A stretch of 53,401 nucleotides of DNA from Nitrosospira sp. NpAV (GCF_000832065.1 NZ_JXQM01000015.1:1-53401), one strand, 5' to 3'; counted from the first letter of the stretch, positions 10,495 to 19,842 are shown. The notes: generated by a model not told the origin, from the sequence alone. Program-made: numbers and translations.

Positions 10495-11076
10495 CTACTG
10501 GAAAGAGATTTTTCTATGTTGTGCCATAAAACCAAGCAAACCTAAACCTGCTAATAGCATGGCATAGGTGCCAGGTTCCGGCACGGCTGGCGCAAATACG
10601 ACATCAATTAAAACTCGCGAAGTCGGCGAAATGTCGAGTCCAGCGCCATTATAACGAATAGTGTCGCTGTCGAAACTCAGTCCAATTGAGGACGCTGCGA
10701 ATGTCGAAAGAGGATTAAGGGATACGCCCGCAATAACAGGCAAATTCGGGCCGGAGAAGTCAAAGACATAACCATTAAAGGATCCGTTCGCAGAAGGGGA
10801 ACTCACTACATAGTCAAGGTCGATTGTCGAGTCTCCAATATCTATATTTGAGCCGATGATGCTAAAGCCCCTGATCGTCTGAATTGAACCGGACGTAAAC
10901 TCGACTCCCGTCCCGACAACTTTTGTGAGGGGTATGCTTATCCGATCCGCTTCCATAGGAGCGGTGCAACAATAGGCCGTTGTCGTCACCTGCGCCCCGT
11001 CAAAGCCCCCGGCCTCTACGGTGGAACTCATGGCAAGTACAATACTTGCAGTGAAAATTGAAAATGTCTTCCGCAT
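10495..11076 (-). CDS. PEP-CTERM sorting-domain exported protein
   Basis: A 193-residue secreted protein of unknown function. It has an N-terminal signal peptide (about 1-22, ending near VEAGG) and a C-terminal PEP-CTERM anchor: VPEPGTYAMLLAGLGLLGFMA followed by a basic tail, the signal recognised by the exosortase EpsH/XrtA in exopolysaccharide-producing Gram-negative bacteria. The middle is beta-rich and Ser/Gly-rich, as is normal for the class. It starts at ATG 11076 with AGGGAG upstream. The partner exosortase is not in this window. Monocistronic by appearance. Confidence 0.88.
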   Translation of the reverse strand: MRKTFSIFTASIVLAMSSTVEAGGFDGAQVTTTAYCCTAPMEADRISIPLTKVVGTGVEFTSGSIQTIRGFSIIGSNIDIGDSTIDLDYVVSSPSANGSFNGYVFDFSGPNLPVIAGVSLNPLSTFAASSIGLSFDSDTIRYNGAGLDISPTSRVLIDVVFAPAVPEPGTYAMLLAGLGLLGFMAQHRKISFQ

Positions 11077-11222
11077 TTTAATTCTCCCTTGAGTTAGATA
11101 GACTTAGAAAAATGATAGCGCAACATAATGACAGCGATGTGAATCAAAACCTGCCACAATAGCGGCGTGTTGAATGGATTTTCATACGGTGCAATATCCT
11201 TCGTTCATCGCATCCTGCATTT

Positions 11223-11840
11223 TCACGCCTCCTCATTTCCCGCATCGATCCGCTGACCGAATAATTCCATCGGGATAGTCTGGTATTTGACTTCCAGAAT
11301 TTCGAGTTCTTCAACTCCGCCCGGTGCGTGCAGCGTCACTACATCGCCTTCCCGCGCCTTGATCAGCGCACGCGCCATCGGTGAAATCCAGCTTATGTAG
11401 CCTTTTGAAGTGTCAATCTCGTCAACACCCACAATGGATACCGTTTTTTCTTCACCTTTCTGATTGGCGAATGTCACCGTGGCCCCGAAAAAAATTCGTT
11501 CGTCATCTTCCCTCGGTGCAACGGGGTCCACGATTTCCGCCATATCCAGGCGGCGGGTCAGAAAACGAATGCGCCGATCGATTTCGCGCAGACGCTTCTT
11601 GCCATAGATATAATCGCCATTCTCCGAACGGTCTCCATTCCCGGCGGCCCATGACACCGTCGCCGTCACTTGAGGGCGTTCCTTGTTCATCAGCCAGAGA
11701 AACTCGTCCATCAACCGTGCATGACCACCCGGGGTAATGTAGTTTTTGCTACCCGGAGGTAAAGGGAGTAAAGGATCAATGGCCTCATCTTCATCCAGGC
11801 CATCGCTCGATTCCGGCTCCTTTATAAATGCTTTATTCAT
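11223..11840 (-). CDS. greB: Transcription elongation factor GreB
   Basis: Stimulates transcript cleavage by backtracked RNA polymerase. The 205-residue product has the N-terminal coiled coil (YITPGGHARLMDEFLWLMNKERP, then GDRSENGDYIYGKKRLREIDRRIRFLTRRL, carrying the acidic tip residues of Gre factors) and the C-terminal FKBP-like domain with SPMARALI. It is longer than the usual GreB of about 160 residues because of an acidic, Pro-rich N-terminal extension of about 35 residues. ATG 11840 is the most upstream sensible start. Confidence 0.9.
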   Translation of the reverse strand: MNKAFIKEPESSDGLDEDEAIDPLLPLPPGSKNYITPGGHARLMDEFLWLMNKERPQVTATVSWAAGNGDRSENGDYIYGKKRLREIDRRIRFLTRRLDMAEIVDPVAPREDDERIFFGATVTFANQKGEEKTVSIVGVDEIDTSKGYISWISPMARALIKAREGDVVTLHAPGGVEELEILEVKYQTIPMELFGQRIDAGNEEA

Positions 11841-12124
11841 ACGCCGGAATTTTTCTATCCAATAGAATAATCAACTTGATGTGGCTCCTCCGAATGACCC
11901 ACCATACACCTCGTTTCCGTGCCGCATCTCATCGATACGCGCCCATTTATTGACGACCGCGAGTTGACAGCAAGCCAAGTTAATAACACCAAAAGTTTGT
12001 TGGATTTAGATCAGCAATGACAGGAGCGAGATATTAGAAATGACTGGATTGACGCCAGACAAGACGCAAGGAGGCGCATACTATTCTATGCAACGACAAG
12101 CAACGCGGCATGACGACAATCCAA

Positions 12125-13132
12125 TCATTTTTCCAGCAGCATGCGCCGCGCCTCGCGTGTGGCGCCCAGCAACCCGGCTTCCGGGTTCATGACGACACGC
12201 ACAGGGATTTCACTCATCAGGGCGGAGAAACGCCCCTTGTCGCAAAACGCCTTCATGAAACCGCCTTCTTTCAATTTATCGATGATTTTGGGCGCAATGC
12301 CGCCAGCCACATATACGCCGCCACGGCTCAGCGTTGACAGCGCCAGATTCCCGGCATAAGCACCGTAAATTTCAACAAATAAATTCATCGCCATTACCGC
12401 AAGAGGATGCTTATGATTGAATGCGAGATCCGCCACCCGCGCCGCGCAGTCACCCCCCAGGCTGGCTTGCACCGGTTCCGGGGCATCGTTCCGATGATGA
12501 AAATTGAGGAACTCGAAAATATTGGTCAATCCCGGTCCGGATAGTAGCCGCTCAACCGATACATGGCCAAACTTCTTCCGTAGATATTGAAGCAAGTGAT
12601 CCTGCAATTCATTTGCGGGAGCAAAATCCACATGCCCCGCCTCAGTAGGCAATGGTATATAACGGTCATCTTGCCAAATCAGCCACGCCACCCCCATGCC
12701 GGTACCCGCACCCAGCACAACACCCATCTCCTTGTCGTAAAGCTTTCCCGCCTGCAACGACATGAAATCGCTCGCGGATAAAATTTCGATGCTCAACGCT
12801 ACAGCTTTAAAATCATTGATGAGCTTGACATCGGGAATGGAAAATTCGTGTGCGATAACCGCGCTATCCATCACCCACGGCAAATTCGTCAGGGTTGCCC
12901 GCTGTTGCATGATCGGCCCCGCCACCGCAAAACAGGCGGATGCCGGATTGCCACCCGCTCCGGCCATTGCGGCCCGATCCAGAAAATCCCTGAGGATATC
13001 GGAAAAATCCGGATAGTCGCGGCTGGGATAACGGCGCTCATAGCGCACCTGCATGCCACCCTCCGTCGCCTCCGCCGCTTGCAGCAGGACCTTGGTGCCA
13101 CCTATATCGGCGCTGATAAAATATTGGCTCAT
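12125..13132 (-). CDS. glk: Glucokinase
   Basis: Phosphorylates glucose to glucose 6-phosphate with ATP. The 335 residues show the ROK/glucokinase phosphate motif ADIGGTKV near the N-terminus, the LINDFKAVA catalytic region with Asp, the GTGMGVAW motif, the PTEAGHVDFAP segment and the C-terminal GGVYVAGGIAPK motif. The frame could start at GTG 13144, but ATG 13132 overlaps the stop of the upstream mtfA gene as ATGA, the usual form of translational coupling, and is preferred. Pairing with mtfA is notable because MtfA acts on glucose-uptake control in enterobacteria. Confidence 0.92.
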   Translation of the reverse strand: MSQYFISADIGGTKVLLQAAEATEGGMQVRYERRYPSRDYPDFSDILRDFLDRAAMAGAGGNPASACFAVAGPIMQQRATLTNLPWVMDSAVIAHEFSIPDVKLINDFKAVALSIEILSASDFMSLQAGKLYDKEMGVVLGAGTGMGVAWLIWQDDRYIPLPTEAGHVDFAPANELQDHLLQYLRKKFGHVSVERLLSGPGLTNIFEFLNFHHRNDAPEPVQASLGGDCAARVADLAFNHKHPLAVMAMNLFVEIYGAYAGNLALSTLSRGGVYVAGGIAPKIIDKLKEGGFMKAFCDKGRFSALMSEIPVRVVMNPEAGLLGATREARRMLLEK

Positions 13133-13950
13133 GATTCGATCCACCGTTGTGCCGGATCCTGGCGGTAAAACAATGCCAGTTGTTCATACACCGTCGAAAA
13201 ATGCAATTTCACCACGACCGGCATCTCAAAGAATGCTTCGCTCATGACGGCAAAGAACTCCGCGGGGCTCTCCGCTGCATAAGGATCGATATAAGAGCCG
13301 GTATAAGGATCGATGTCATAGCTGATATGAGAATCGATCGCCATTGCCTCGGCTGCATCCACCTCCAGGCAGAAGGTAGCGTATGCTTGGCTGAATACTT
13401 CGCTCCAGGTTTGCTGGCTCATGCCGGCATGCAATGGCGGTGACCCGTTGGCATCACCATTCAGCATATCGAGTTTGTGAGCGAATTCATGTATGACTAC
13501 ATTGTAGCCGGTACCCGCCTCGGCGGCGACGGTATCTTCCCAAGAGAGAATCACGGGTCCGCCAAGCCAGGATTCGCCTGATACCGGCTCATTCGCGTGA
13601 TGCACCACGCCAGCTTCATCAGCATATTCGTAGTTGCGAATGAATTCACCGGGATAGACAATGATTTCGACCCATCCGTCGTAGTAATCCAGATCAAGAT
13701 TCAGAATGAGAATGCAGGCTTGGGCCGCTATCACCACATGCATCTCCTCGGTGACAACCAGCCCATGCGCCCCACTTATTTGCTTGGCATGAAGGAACAG
13801 CGTGACGCATTCACGCAGGCGCTTAAGTTCGATCGGACTCAGGCCCCGCAGAAATTTCAGTTGCGCTACTATTTTTTTCCAGAGATCGTCCGGGATGGAT
13901 TCGTTTTCAAGAATGCGATGACGGTACCAGTCTTTGAAGTTCCAGGACAT
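13129..13950 (-). CDS. mtfA: MtfA-type zinc peptidase
   Basis: A 273-residue cytosolic metallopeptidase of the MtfA family, which in E. coli binds the glucose repressor Mlc and has aminopeptidase activity. The zinc motif HEFAHKLD is at residues 154-161 with His154, Glu155 and His158, and the downstream SPAEFFAVMSEAFFE segment carries the third ligand (Glu), the layout seen in MtfA and anthrax lethal factor-like gluzincins. Its stop overlaps the glk start. Fifteen bases upstream lies rmuC, so the three genes may form one transcript. Confidence 0.88.
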   Translation of the reverse strand: MSWNFKDWYRHRILENESIPDDLWKKIVAQLKFLRGLSPIELKRLRECVTLFLHAKQISGAHGLVVTEEMHVVIAAQACILILNLDLDYYDGWVEIIVYPGEFIRNYEYADEAGVVHHANEPVSGESWLGGPVILSWEDTVAAEAGTGYNVVIHEFAHKLDMLNGDANGSPPLHAGMSQQTWSEVFSQAYATFCLEVDAAEAMAIDSHISYDIDPYTGSYIDPYAAESPAEFFAVMSEAFFEMPVVVKLHFSTVYEQLALFYRQDPAQRWIES

Positions 13951-13965
13951 TACGGAGCCTCTGAA

Positions 13966-15093
13966 TCAATCCTCACCGGATTTCAGCGCACGGCTGCTTT
14001 CCAATTCCGGAGCATCCACGTCCACCGCGTCTATTCGCGCAAAGCGCTGGCTGATCTTGCGGCTGGAGATGTGTACCTCCTCCACATCCTGATTGGCTTG
14101 ACGGATATGATCGGCAAGCTTTTTCATGCGTTCGTCGAAACGCACAAAATCCTTGCCGAGCCGGGAAAGCTCATGCTTGATGATATGCACCTGCTCGCGC
14201 GTTTCCATATCCTTCAGCACCGCGCGCGCGGTATTCAACACCGCCATCAGCGTTGTGGGCGAAACTATCCACACCTGCTTCTGCATGGCGTAATCCACCA
14301 CATCGGAATGGTATGCATGGATCTCGGCGAATACTGCTTCGGCAGGGACAAACATCACTGCGCCGTCACAGGTTTCCGGCGGCAGAATGTATTTTCCGGC
14401 GATATCATCCACATGTTTTTTCACGTCCGCCTTGAATTGCCTTTGCGCCGCTGTCCGGCTGGCTTCATCCGCATCACGATCGAACATGCGATGAAAGTTT
14501 TCCAGCGGGAATTTTGAATCCACCGCCACCATACCCGTGGGCGGAGGCAGCCGCAAAACGCAATCCACGCGACTGCCATTGGAAAGGGTGTACTGCATGG
14601 TATACGCTGCTACGGGTAAAATATTGCGCACCAGTGCTTCCAGCTGCACCTCGCCGAATGCGCCGCGCGAGCGTTTGTCGCCCAGCAGCTCCTGCAAGCT
14701 CACCATGTTGGTGGTAAGACTGTCTATTTTTTTCTGTGCTTCGTCGATGGTCGCAAGCCGCGTCATGACACTGGTAAAAGTTTCGTTGGTTTTCTTGAAG
14801 CCTTCGTCAAGACGCTCGGTGACGTGTCCACTGATCTGGTCCAACCGTGCCTCCACCGTTCCTCGCAACTGTTCGGAAGTTTTAACAAGCGCTTCGGATA
14901 ACCGATCACCCTGATTCGCGAGGCCTTCGTGCAAATCCTTGAGCATGTCGCGATGCTTATCTTCCATCATCCTCGCCTGTTGCCCCAGCAAGTCACGCAC
15001 CATTGACGAAAGCATGCCGAGCCGGATCACCAGAAAGGCCATGGTTACCAGGAGAATGGCGGCGGCGGTGATAATCAGCAGGGTTTCAGGCAT
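13966..15093 (-). CDS. rmuC: DNA recombination protein RmuC homologue
   Basis: A membrane-anchored coiled-coil protein with a restriction-endonuclease-like fold that limits inversion between short inverted repeats. The 375 residues have one N-terminal membrane segment (about 2-25), a coiled coil (about 30-130) and the conserved core with GAFGEVQLEALVRNILP, VDCVLRLP and VAVDSKFPLENF, which holds the predicted nuclease residues. The frame is open upstream to 15204, but ATG 15093 begins directly at the hydrophobic anchor and is the likely start. Confidence 0.88.
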   Translation of the reverse strand: MPETLLIITAAAILLVTMAFLVIRLGMLSSMVRDLLGQQARMMEDKHRDMLKDLHEGLANQGDRLSEALVKTSEQLRGTVEARLDQISGHVTERLDEGFKKTNETFTSVMTRLATIDEAQKKIDSLTTNMVSLQELLGDKRSRGAFGEVQLEALVRNILPVAAYTMQYTLSNGSRVDCVLRLPPPTGMVAVDSKFPLENFHRMFDRDADEASRTAAQRQFKADVKKHVDDIAGKYILPPETCDGAVMFVPAEAVFAEIHAYHSDVVDYAMQKQVWIVSPTTLMAVLNTARAVLKDMETREQVHIIKHELSRLGKDFVRFDERMKKLADHIRQANQDVEEVHISSRKISQRFARIDAVDVDAPELESSRALKSGED

Positions 15094-15250
15094 TGTGTTG
15101 TGAAGTATACCGGAGAATCTGATTCGCAAGCAGCCTGTTAGGCTTGAAGACTCGGGCGAAAAAGTGACTGGGCGAAGACAGATTTTAGCGATTTGGAAGG
15201 CCAATGGACCACTGACGTATTATCCGAATCGCATCGCATCGGGTATCGCC

Positions 15251-15673
15251 TTATCTCTGATGAAATCCCCCGGGGTTGTATCGTTCGCTTTCCATCTGAT
15301 ACCTTTGCCATTTGTTCCGACGTTGGGTCGCGCCATCCTGATAATCAGATTCCTGGGCATTTTCATTTTTTTGCTCAAGCCGCTCCTTTCGGGCCTTTCT
15401 CCCAACCCGGCGTCGCTCCTCCGTAGCTTTCTGCTGTTTCATCTCGTCCGTAGCATTCTGCTGCTCCCACGGCCTCGCCTCCCATGGCTTCGGTTCCTGG
15501 CCTTGCTGCTTGCTCTCCAGCCCCAATCCTGGCTGACTATTTTTTAGCGCTTGCTGCCTCGCCGGGTTCGTGCCGGGTTCCCGCTGTTTCGAAAAAGTAT
15601 CTTGATATGCCGTAGCGGCGGGTTGAAAGCCCAGCATGGCGAAGGTGGTAAATGCTGTCCAGAAGATTTTCAT
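15251..15673 (-). CDS. Hypothetical small exported Gln/Glu/Arg-rich protein
   Basis: A 140-residue protein with a cleavable signal peptide (residues 1-22, ending PAATAYQ) and a very hydrophilic mature part rich in Gln, Glu, Lys and Arg, probably helical or disordered. No known domain is recognised. It starts at ATG 15673 with AAAGGA upstream. It stands between rmuC and a DUF488 gene and lacks obvious functional partners. The signal peptide and ribosome-binding site make a real periplasmic product likely. Confidence 0.65.
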   Translation of the reverse strand: MKIFWTAFTTFAMLGFQPAATAYQDTFSKQREPGTNPARQQALKNSQPGLGLESKQQGQEPKPWEARPWEQQNATDEMKQQKATEERRRVGRKARKERLEQKNENAQESDYQDGATQRRNKWQRYQMESERYNPGGFHQR

Positions 15674-15767
15674 GTGTATTCCTTTGCGATGGATGTTCAG
15701 ATTGCATTTCTGATAAATCGATATTGGCGACCCCAGGATTATGAGTTATTTACAGTTAGCCACACCT

Positions 15768-16334
15768 TTACTTATCGACAGATCCCGCTGTTGCTGGAAG
15801 AGGATAAGTAATCTTCAAGCCATCTGTGCGTGCCCACGATGTCAGCAAGTGCGGTTTCCGCGCCCCGGCATTGATGATGTCTTCAACCCGTATACCGCGC
15901 AGGTTAAGCGCATCGGCAATCAACGAACGGTGGCAACGCCAGGGAACGGCTTCAGCACACATCAGCGCACAGCGTTCGCCCAGGGCGAATCCCATGACAT
16001 TTTTTAAGTTCATGCCGAATTCCGGCGTTTGCATGTAATCGGCATAGCCGCGAAAAGATGCGTTACGCCAGCCTCCATTGATCGAATCCCTTTGGGGATG
16101 GCGTAGTCCGCCAAGCCCGGGCAAGTGCGTATAGTTGATGCCGGAAGCTCGCAGGGCATTTGGCAATGTTTCCTTGTCGAATTGAGGATTCTGCCGGGAA
16201 CGCGGGATGGTGCGCACATCGAGGACATGTGTAACTTCATTGGCTTTCAACAAATTGATGAATACATCCAGTGAACGCGTGGAATGTCCAATCGTACATA
16301 CCAGGGATTTGACCACCGGCTGCTTTTTCTCCAT
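15768..16334 (-). CDS. DUF488 family protein
   Basis: A 188-residue protein of the DUF488 family, whose function is not established. Typical features are the opening VCTIGHSTRSLDVFINLL, the VLDVRTIPRSRQNPQFD motif, and the Cys-containing CAEAVPWRCHRSLIADAL motif near the C-terminus, which looks like a nucleotide- or metal-binding site. The start is ATG 16334; the nearest AGGAG is about 15 bases upstream, farther than usual. It follows a TPR protein gene on the same strand by 58 bases. Confidence 0.82.
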   Translation of the reverse strand: MEKKQPVVKSLVCTIGHSTRSLDVFINLLKANEVTHVLDVRTIPRSRQNPQFDKETLPNALRASGINYTHLPGLGGLRHPQRDSINGGWRNASFRGYADYMQTPEFGMNLKNVMGFALGERCALMCAEAVPWRCHRSLIADALNLRGIRVEDIINAGARKPHLLTSWARTDGLKITYPLPATAGSVDK

Positions 16335-16391
16335 GACGTTTGCGCTGATCTCCTTCTATTGACGATAGCTGCAAAAGAGCCCGCGTTCTTC

Positions 16392-18131
16392 CTATTGCGC
16401 CGATCCCGCCGGAGGCGCCGCAATACAGCCAAAACGCGATGCATTGAGAGCAATATCGGCACGCGCCCAAGCGTTTCTGAACCGCGCCTCGACCAATGCC
16501 GCCTGGTCGTCCTTCTTTTGGGCGCGCAACGTCTGCAATAATCCGTAAAGCGCCCAACCGTTGTTGCGATTTTTGCGCAAATCTTCCCAGTACACCGTTT
16601 CCGCCTCGGCTGCGCGGCCCGCTTCCAGAAGAACGGCCCCCAGCGCCAACCTCGGGGGCGACTGCCATTCCGAAGGTTCCGTGTAAACCAGAGCATCTTC
16701 AATGCGGACCGCACGGTCGAGGTATGCAATGGCGGAATCAAACTGTCCACGGGCGGCGGCGATCTCACCCGCAAGGACCTCGGGACCGATACTCAATACG
16801 TCGCGCGCGGTATTTAGCGACATAAGCGGCCAATCAAGCGACCCATTCTGCAAGATCCCGCGTAGTGCTTCCAACTCCTGCTCAGCCTGCGGCAACTGCC
16901 TGGTTGCGGCAAACGCCAAGCCGCGCACATAATGCCAGCCGCCTTTAAGAAAAGCGTTTGTGGCGGGTGGTGCTGGCTCCTGAAGAATCTCGTTCCACTT
17001 TCCAAACTTTGCGTATGCCCAGTACGGTGTCACACGGAACGTTCCCGCTCCCGGCACCGTCTCCAATGCCGCATCATCAATCGCGCCTGCTACCTTTCGT
17101 GCCGATTCGATCGCAAGCCGGCTTTGCCCATCCATGGTGGCGGCAAACCAGAGAAAATGAATGTTATGGGGGGTGTACATGACGCGGTACATTCCCTGCG
17201 CATGGCTATGCGACAGATACTCCTCGTCAGCTGCAATGGCGAGTTGATTACTCTTTATCGCATCTGCATAGCGCCCCACGCGCTGATAAATATGCGACGG
17301 CATATGCACCGCATGCCCGGCCGCCGGCATCAGCGTAAGAAGGGTATCAGCTGCCTTCTCCGCCCGCTCGGGCGTGCTCGTCGGCTCGACCAGATGGATA
17401 TACATGTGCACCGCCCCCGGATGCCTGGGATTGCGTCGTATCACGCTCTCGGTAAGCGCGACAATTTCGGCGGTCCCCTCGAGCGGATAACCATCCCGCA
17501 TCCAGTACCCCCAGGAGTTGAGATCCATCATCGACTCGACATAGAGCATCGCGATATCGAGATCGTCCGGAAAGCGCGTGTGGACTTCCCGCATTGCATC
17601 CGCATAAGCCCTATTGTTCTCCTTGCGCTGCTCGGAGCTGCCGGTATAACGTTTTTCCAGCGCACTGATAAGCGCCCGCTCGCGCGGAGATGCCTTTGCC
17701 ATGAGCGAGGCGGCTTTTCGCACGAGATCCAGAGCCGCCGTCTCGTCCTTTGATTCCATCATTGCATTGATATTGGGGCCCAGGACAAGTGCCTGGCCCC
17801 AATACGCCATGGCAAGCAAGGGGTCGAGCCGCGCCGCTTCCCGGAACGAACGCCCCGCCTCGGCATGGTTAAACGCGTAGGAGAGATTGAGTCCCTGATT
17901 CATGAATTGCTGGGCTGATTTACTCCGTGTGCTGACCGGAAATGTATGTGATCCAAGGTTCAATAGTCTGGGCGTGGCCTGATCATCCTGGACCGCTCGC
18001 GCTTGATGCCTGTGAGCCCCTGATCCCGTGGCCGTCGAAGTGTTTTCGCCCGTGTGAGCAGATGTGCCGGTGGCGCCGCTGGCCGCCACCGCCAGCCCCA
18101 GCATCATGAAATGAAGTTTGCGTAATTGCAT
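16392..18131 (-). CDS. Exported TPR-repeat protein
   Basis: A 579-residue protein with an N-terminal signal peptide (about 1-27) and tetratricopeptide-like helical pairs over most of its length, for example AFNHAEAGRSFREAARLDPLLAMAYWGQAL near the N-terminus and several later units. It belongs to a group of hypothetical proteins with His-rich motifs (HMYIHLVEPT, HAVHMPSHIYQRVGRYADAI) whose role is unknown. The frame runs upstream to 18296, overlapping the EI24 gene, but ATG 18131 has AAGGGG upstream and begins the signal peptide. It follows the EI24-type gene by 23 bases and probably shares its transcript. Confidence 0.75.
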   Translation of the reverse strand: MQLRKLHFMMLGLAVAASGATGTSAHTGENTSTATGSGAHRHQARAVQDDQATPRLLNLGSHTFPVSTRSKSAQQFMNQGLNLSYAFNHAEAGRSFREAARLDPLLAMAYWGQALVLGPNINAMMESKDETAALDLVRKAASLMAKASPRERALISALEKRYTGSSEQRKENNRAYADAMREVHTRFPDDLDIAMLYVESMMDLNSWGYWMRDGYPLEGTAEIVALTESVIRRNPRHPGAVHMYIHLVEPTSTPERAEKAADTLLTLMPAAGHAVHMPSHIYQRVGRYADAIKSNQLAIAADEEYLSHSHAQGMYRVMYTPHNIHFLWFAATMDGQSRLAIESARKVAGAIDDAALETVPGAGTFRVTPYWAYAKFGKWNEILQEPAPPATNAFLKGGWHYVRGLAFAATRQLPQAEQELEALRGILQNGSLDWPLMSLNTARDVLSIGPEVLAGEIAAARGQFDSAIAYLDRAVRIEDALVYTEPSEWQSPPRLALGAVLLEAGRAAEAETVYWEDLRKNRNNGWALYGLLQTLRAQKKDDQAALVEARFRNAWARADIALNASRFGCIAAPPAGSAQ

Positions 18132-18154
18132 GGATATTCCCCTTCGATTCTTGA

Positions 18155-18880
18155 CTAACGTGAATCCGGCCGGTGGCGCAGCTCCACGAGATGCGCCAGA
18201 CCGAAATGAATGAAAGCCAGGGCCGCCAGTACGGGTGCGAACAGATTGAGAAACGGTACAAATTGTACCAGACCGGTCAGTAGGCCCAGGGCCCAAAGTG
18301 ACGGGCGGCAGGATAAAAATATTGCCCGCATCTCTTCGCGGCGAGCGTGCTCCGCGAGCGCATCATAACGGAATAGACGCTGGTTCAAATACGCCGCGGC
18401 GATAAATGGGACAATCACCCCCGCGCCGACCAGCCACAATGGAATGGTAACAAGCCATATGGCGATAAAGATGCCGACCGCGAGCAGGGCGTTGAGCAAG
18501 CTGCCTGCGATGCCGCCGCTGTTTTCTCGTTCAAGTTGCGGATAATCGCGATCTGCCACCAGATGAACCAAGGCCGGCATGGCGAATAAGGCGGTAATCA
18601 CTAGCGCCGTAACAAAAACCAGCGGCACAAAAAGAATCAGATGCGCCACACCCTGTATTCCATAGGCAATCCATCTGGGTTCCACGCCTTCGAGCCAAGT
18701 TTGAATGCCAATCGCCGTGAGACCGCTTGCGATCCATTCCGAGAAAGTGCTCCAGAAAACCACACCCAGAATCAGCCACAGCAGAGCTGCCACCAGGATT
18801 GGCCAGATGACAATCCACAAAACCTGAAACCGGAATAAATCGCGGAAAGCGCACGAAAGCGCCTCGAATACAGGAATCAT
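18155..18880 (-). CDS. EI24-domain inner membrane protein
   Basis: A 241-residue integral membrane protein with about five to six hydrophobic segments (around 20-45, 78-105, 125-165 and 190-225), matching the EI24/CysZ-like family. CysZ relatives transport sulfate, but the family is broad and no substrate is implied here. Conserved features are the YLNQRLFRYDALAEHA segment and the LVQFVPFLNLFAPVLAALAFIH terminal helices. It starts at ATG 18880 with GGAGAG upstream, 27 bases after the exported protein gene, near the end of the run of minus-strand genes from 28,229. Confidence 0.78.
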   Translation of the reverse strand: MIPVFEALSCAFRDLFRFQVLWIVIWPILVAALLWLILGVVFWSTFSEWIASGLTAIGIQTWLEGVEPRWIAYGIQGVAHLILFVPLVFVTALVITALFAMPALVHLVADRDYPQLERENSGGIAGSLLNALLAVGIFIAIWLVTIPLWLVGAGVIVPFIAAAYLNQRLFRYDALAEHARREEMRAIFLSCRPSLWALGLLTGLVQFVPFLNLFAPVLAALAFIHFGLAHLVELRHRPDSR

Positions 18881-18907
18881 GGATGACTCTCCTTCGCATG
18901 GCGAAAC

Positions 18908-19447
18908 TCATTGAATTCCACTTTCGCATCGCGGATCCGCTTCATAGGCGAATGAGTTGTACCAAGCGGTCCGCTCCCAGATTTCCTTGCATACCTCACC
19001 GCAGACTTCACGCTCGAACCCGCACATCCCACCCAGCTTGAAGCGCGCCGTATAGGCGCCCGCGGCTTCTCCACCTTTAAGCTCGATAATAACCCGTGCG
19101 TTCTGTTCAAAGATGTTCAGTTGATAAGCGTTGGTGAGATCCTGATAGAACTTCCGGGGTATGATGAATTCACTGCCATCGATGGAAACAAGAAAAACCT
19201 CGGTGACAAACCGTGGAATTCCGCCATCCATCCCCCACACGCCCGCGTCCGCCTCGCGGCACTCGCCGCTCTTGCATGGGCGCTCCCTGAACGAAACGGC
19301 AACCCTCTTGCCGGAGGGCAGCACGGATATTTTTTCGTGCACGAATGGAATCATCTGCGTTTGCGCAAGCACGCCCGATGACGCGAGGGACAATGTCACA
19401 GCGAAACCAAGGAATAGTAATTTCAAGCAGTTCACATGACCCAACAT
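18908..19447 (-). CDS. Hypothetical Cys-rich exported protein
   Basis: A 179-residue protein with a signal peptide (residues 1-28, cleavage near VLAQT) and about eight cysteines in the mature part (for example CKSGEC and CGFEREVCGEVC), suggesting disulfides in the periplasm or outside the cell. No known family is recognised. The start at ATG 19447 follows the DUF5675 stop by two bases and has AGGG upstream, so the two genes are almost certainly cotranscribed. It may act with the DUF5675 protein or belong to the kinase operon. Confidence 0.68.
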   Translation of the reverse strand: MLGHVNCLKLLFLGFAVTLSLASSGVLAQTQMIPFVHEKISVLPSGKRVAVSFRERPCKSGECREADAGVWGMDGGIPRFVTEVFLVSIDGSEFIIPRKFYQDLTNAYQLNIFEQNARVIIELKGGEAAGAYTARFKLGGMCGFEREVCGEVCKEIWERTAWYNSFAYEADPRCESGIQ

Positions 19448-19449
19448 TA

Positions 19450-19842
19450 CTACCCTATCTCTATGAATATCTTTTCAGTCTCGGATGCAGTCTTTAATTT
19501 GTTGAAAAGCCGTTCAAAAGCCACTTTACTCTGACCTATGGACCCTTCACCTTTTGTCTCGCCCACCAGTATACATCCCTCCGTATCTGCGGCTGTATTT
19601 CCAGGATGTATCCGCACCCCCTCAAAATTGGGAACGTTCAAAAAAAGTGGAAGCAAGCGTCCAAATCGCTGCGACTGATTGATAACGACCTCGTAGCGTC
19701 CCGCAGGGATGGCTGTCTTCCCCTTGATCTTGACCGGTCTTTCCACATCTTCCAGCGTGTAGCATTCAAATTGATCATTCACGTATAGCTTGCCAATCGT
19801 GCTATCCCCCGAACGATCTGTCCTTTCTACTCGTAGCTCCAT
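19450..19842 (-). CDS. DUF5675 family protein
   Basis: A 130-residue protein. The conserved block contains KTAIPAGRYEVVINQSQRFGR, the VPNFEGVRIHPGN motif and TEGCILVG, the pattern of the DUF5675 family, which is often found near phage tails and secretion loci and resembles an L,D-transpeptidase-like or peptidoglycan-related fold by its HxGN and GC motifs. The function is not proven. It lies 102 bases after the first kinase gene and two bases before an exported Cys-rich protein, so it belongs to the same minus-strand operon. Confidence 0.75.
   Translation of the reverse strand: MELRVERTDRSGDSTIGKLYVNDQFECYTLEDVERPVKIKGKTAIPAGRYEVVINQSQRFGRLLPLFLNVPNFEGVRIHPGNTAADTEGCILVGETKGEGSIGQSKVAFERLFNKLKTASETEKIFIEIG

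Noticed and set aside
12110-13168. Plus-strand ORFs opposite glucokinase
   Set aside because: They mirror codon bias of glk and have no motifs.
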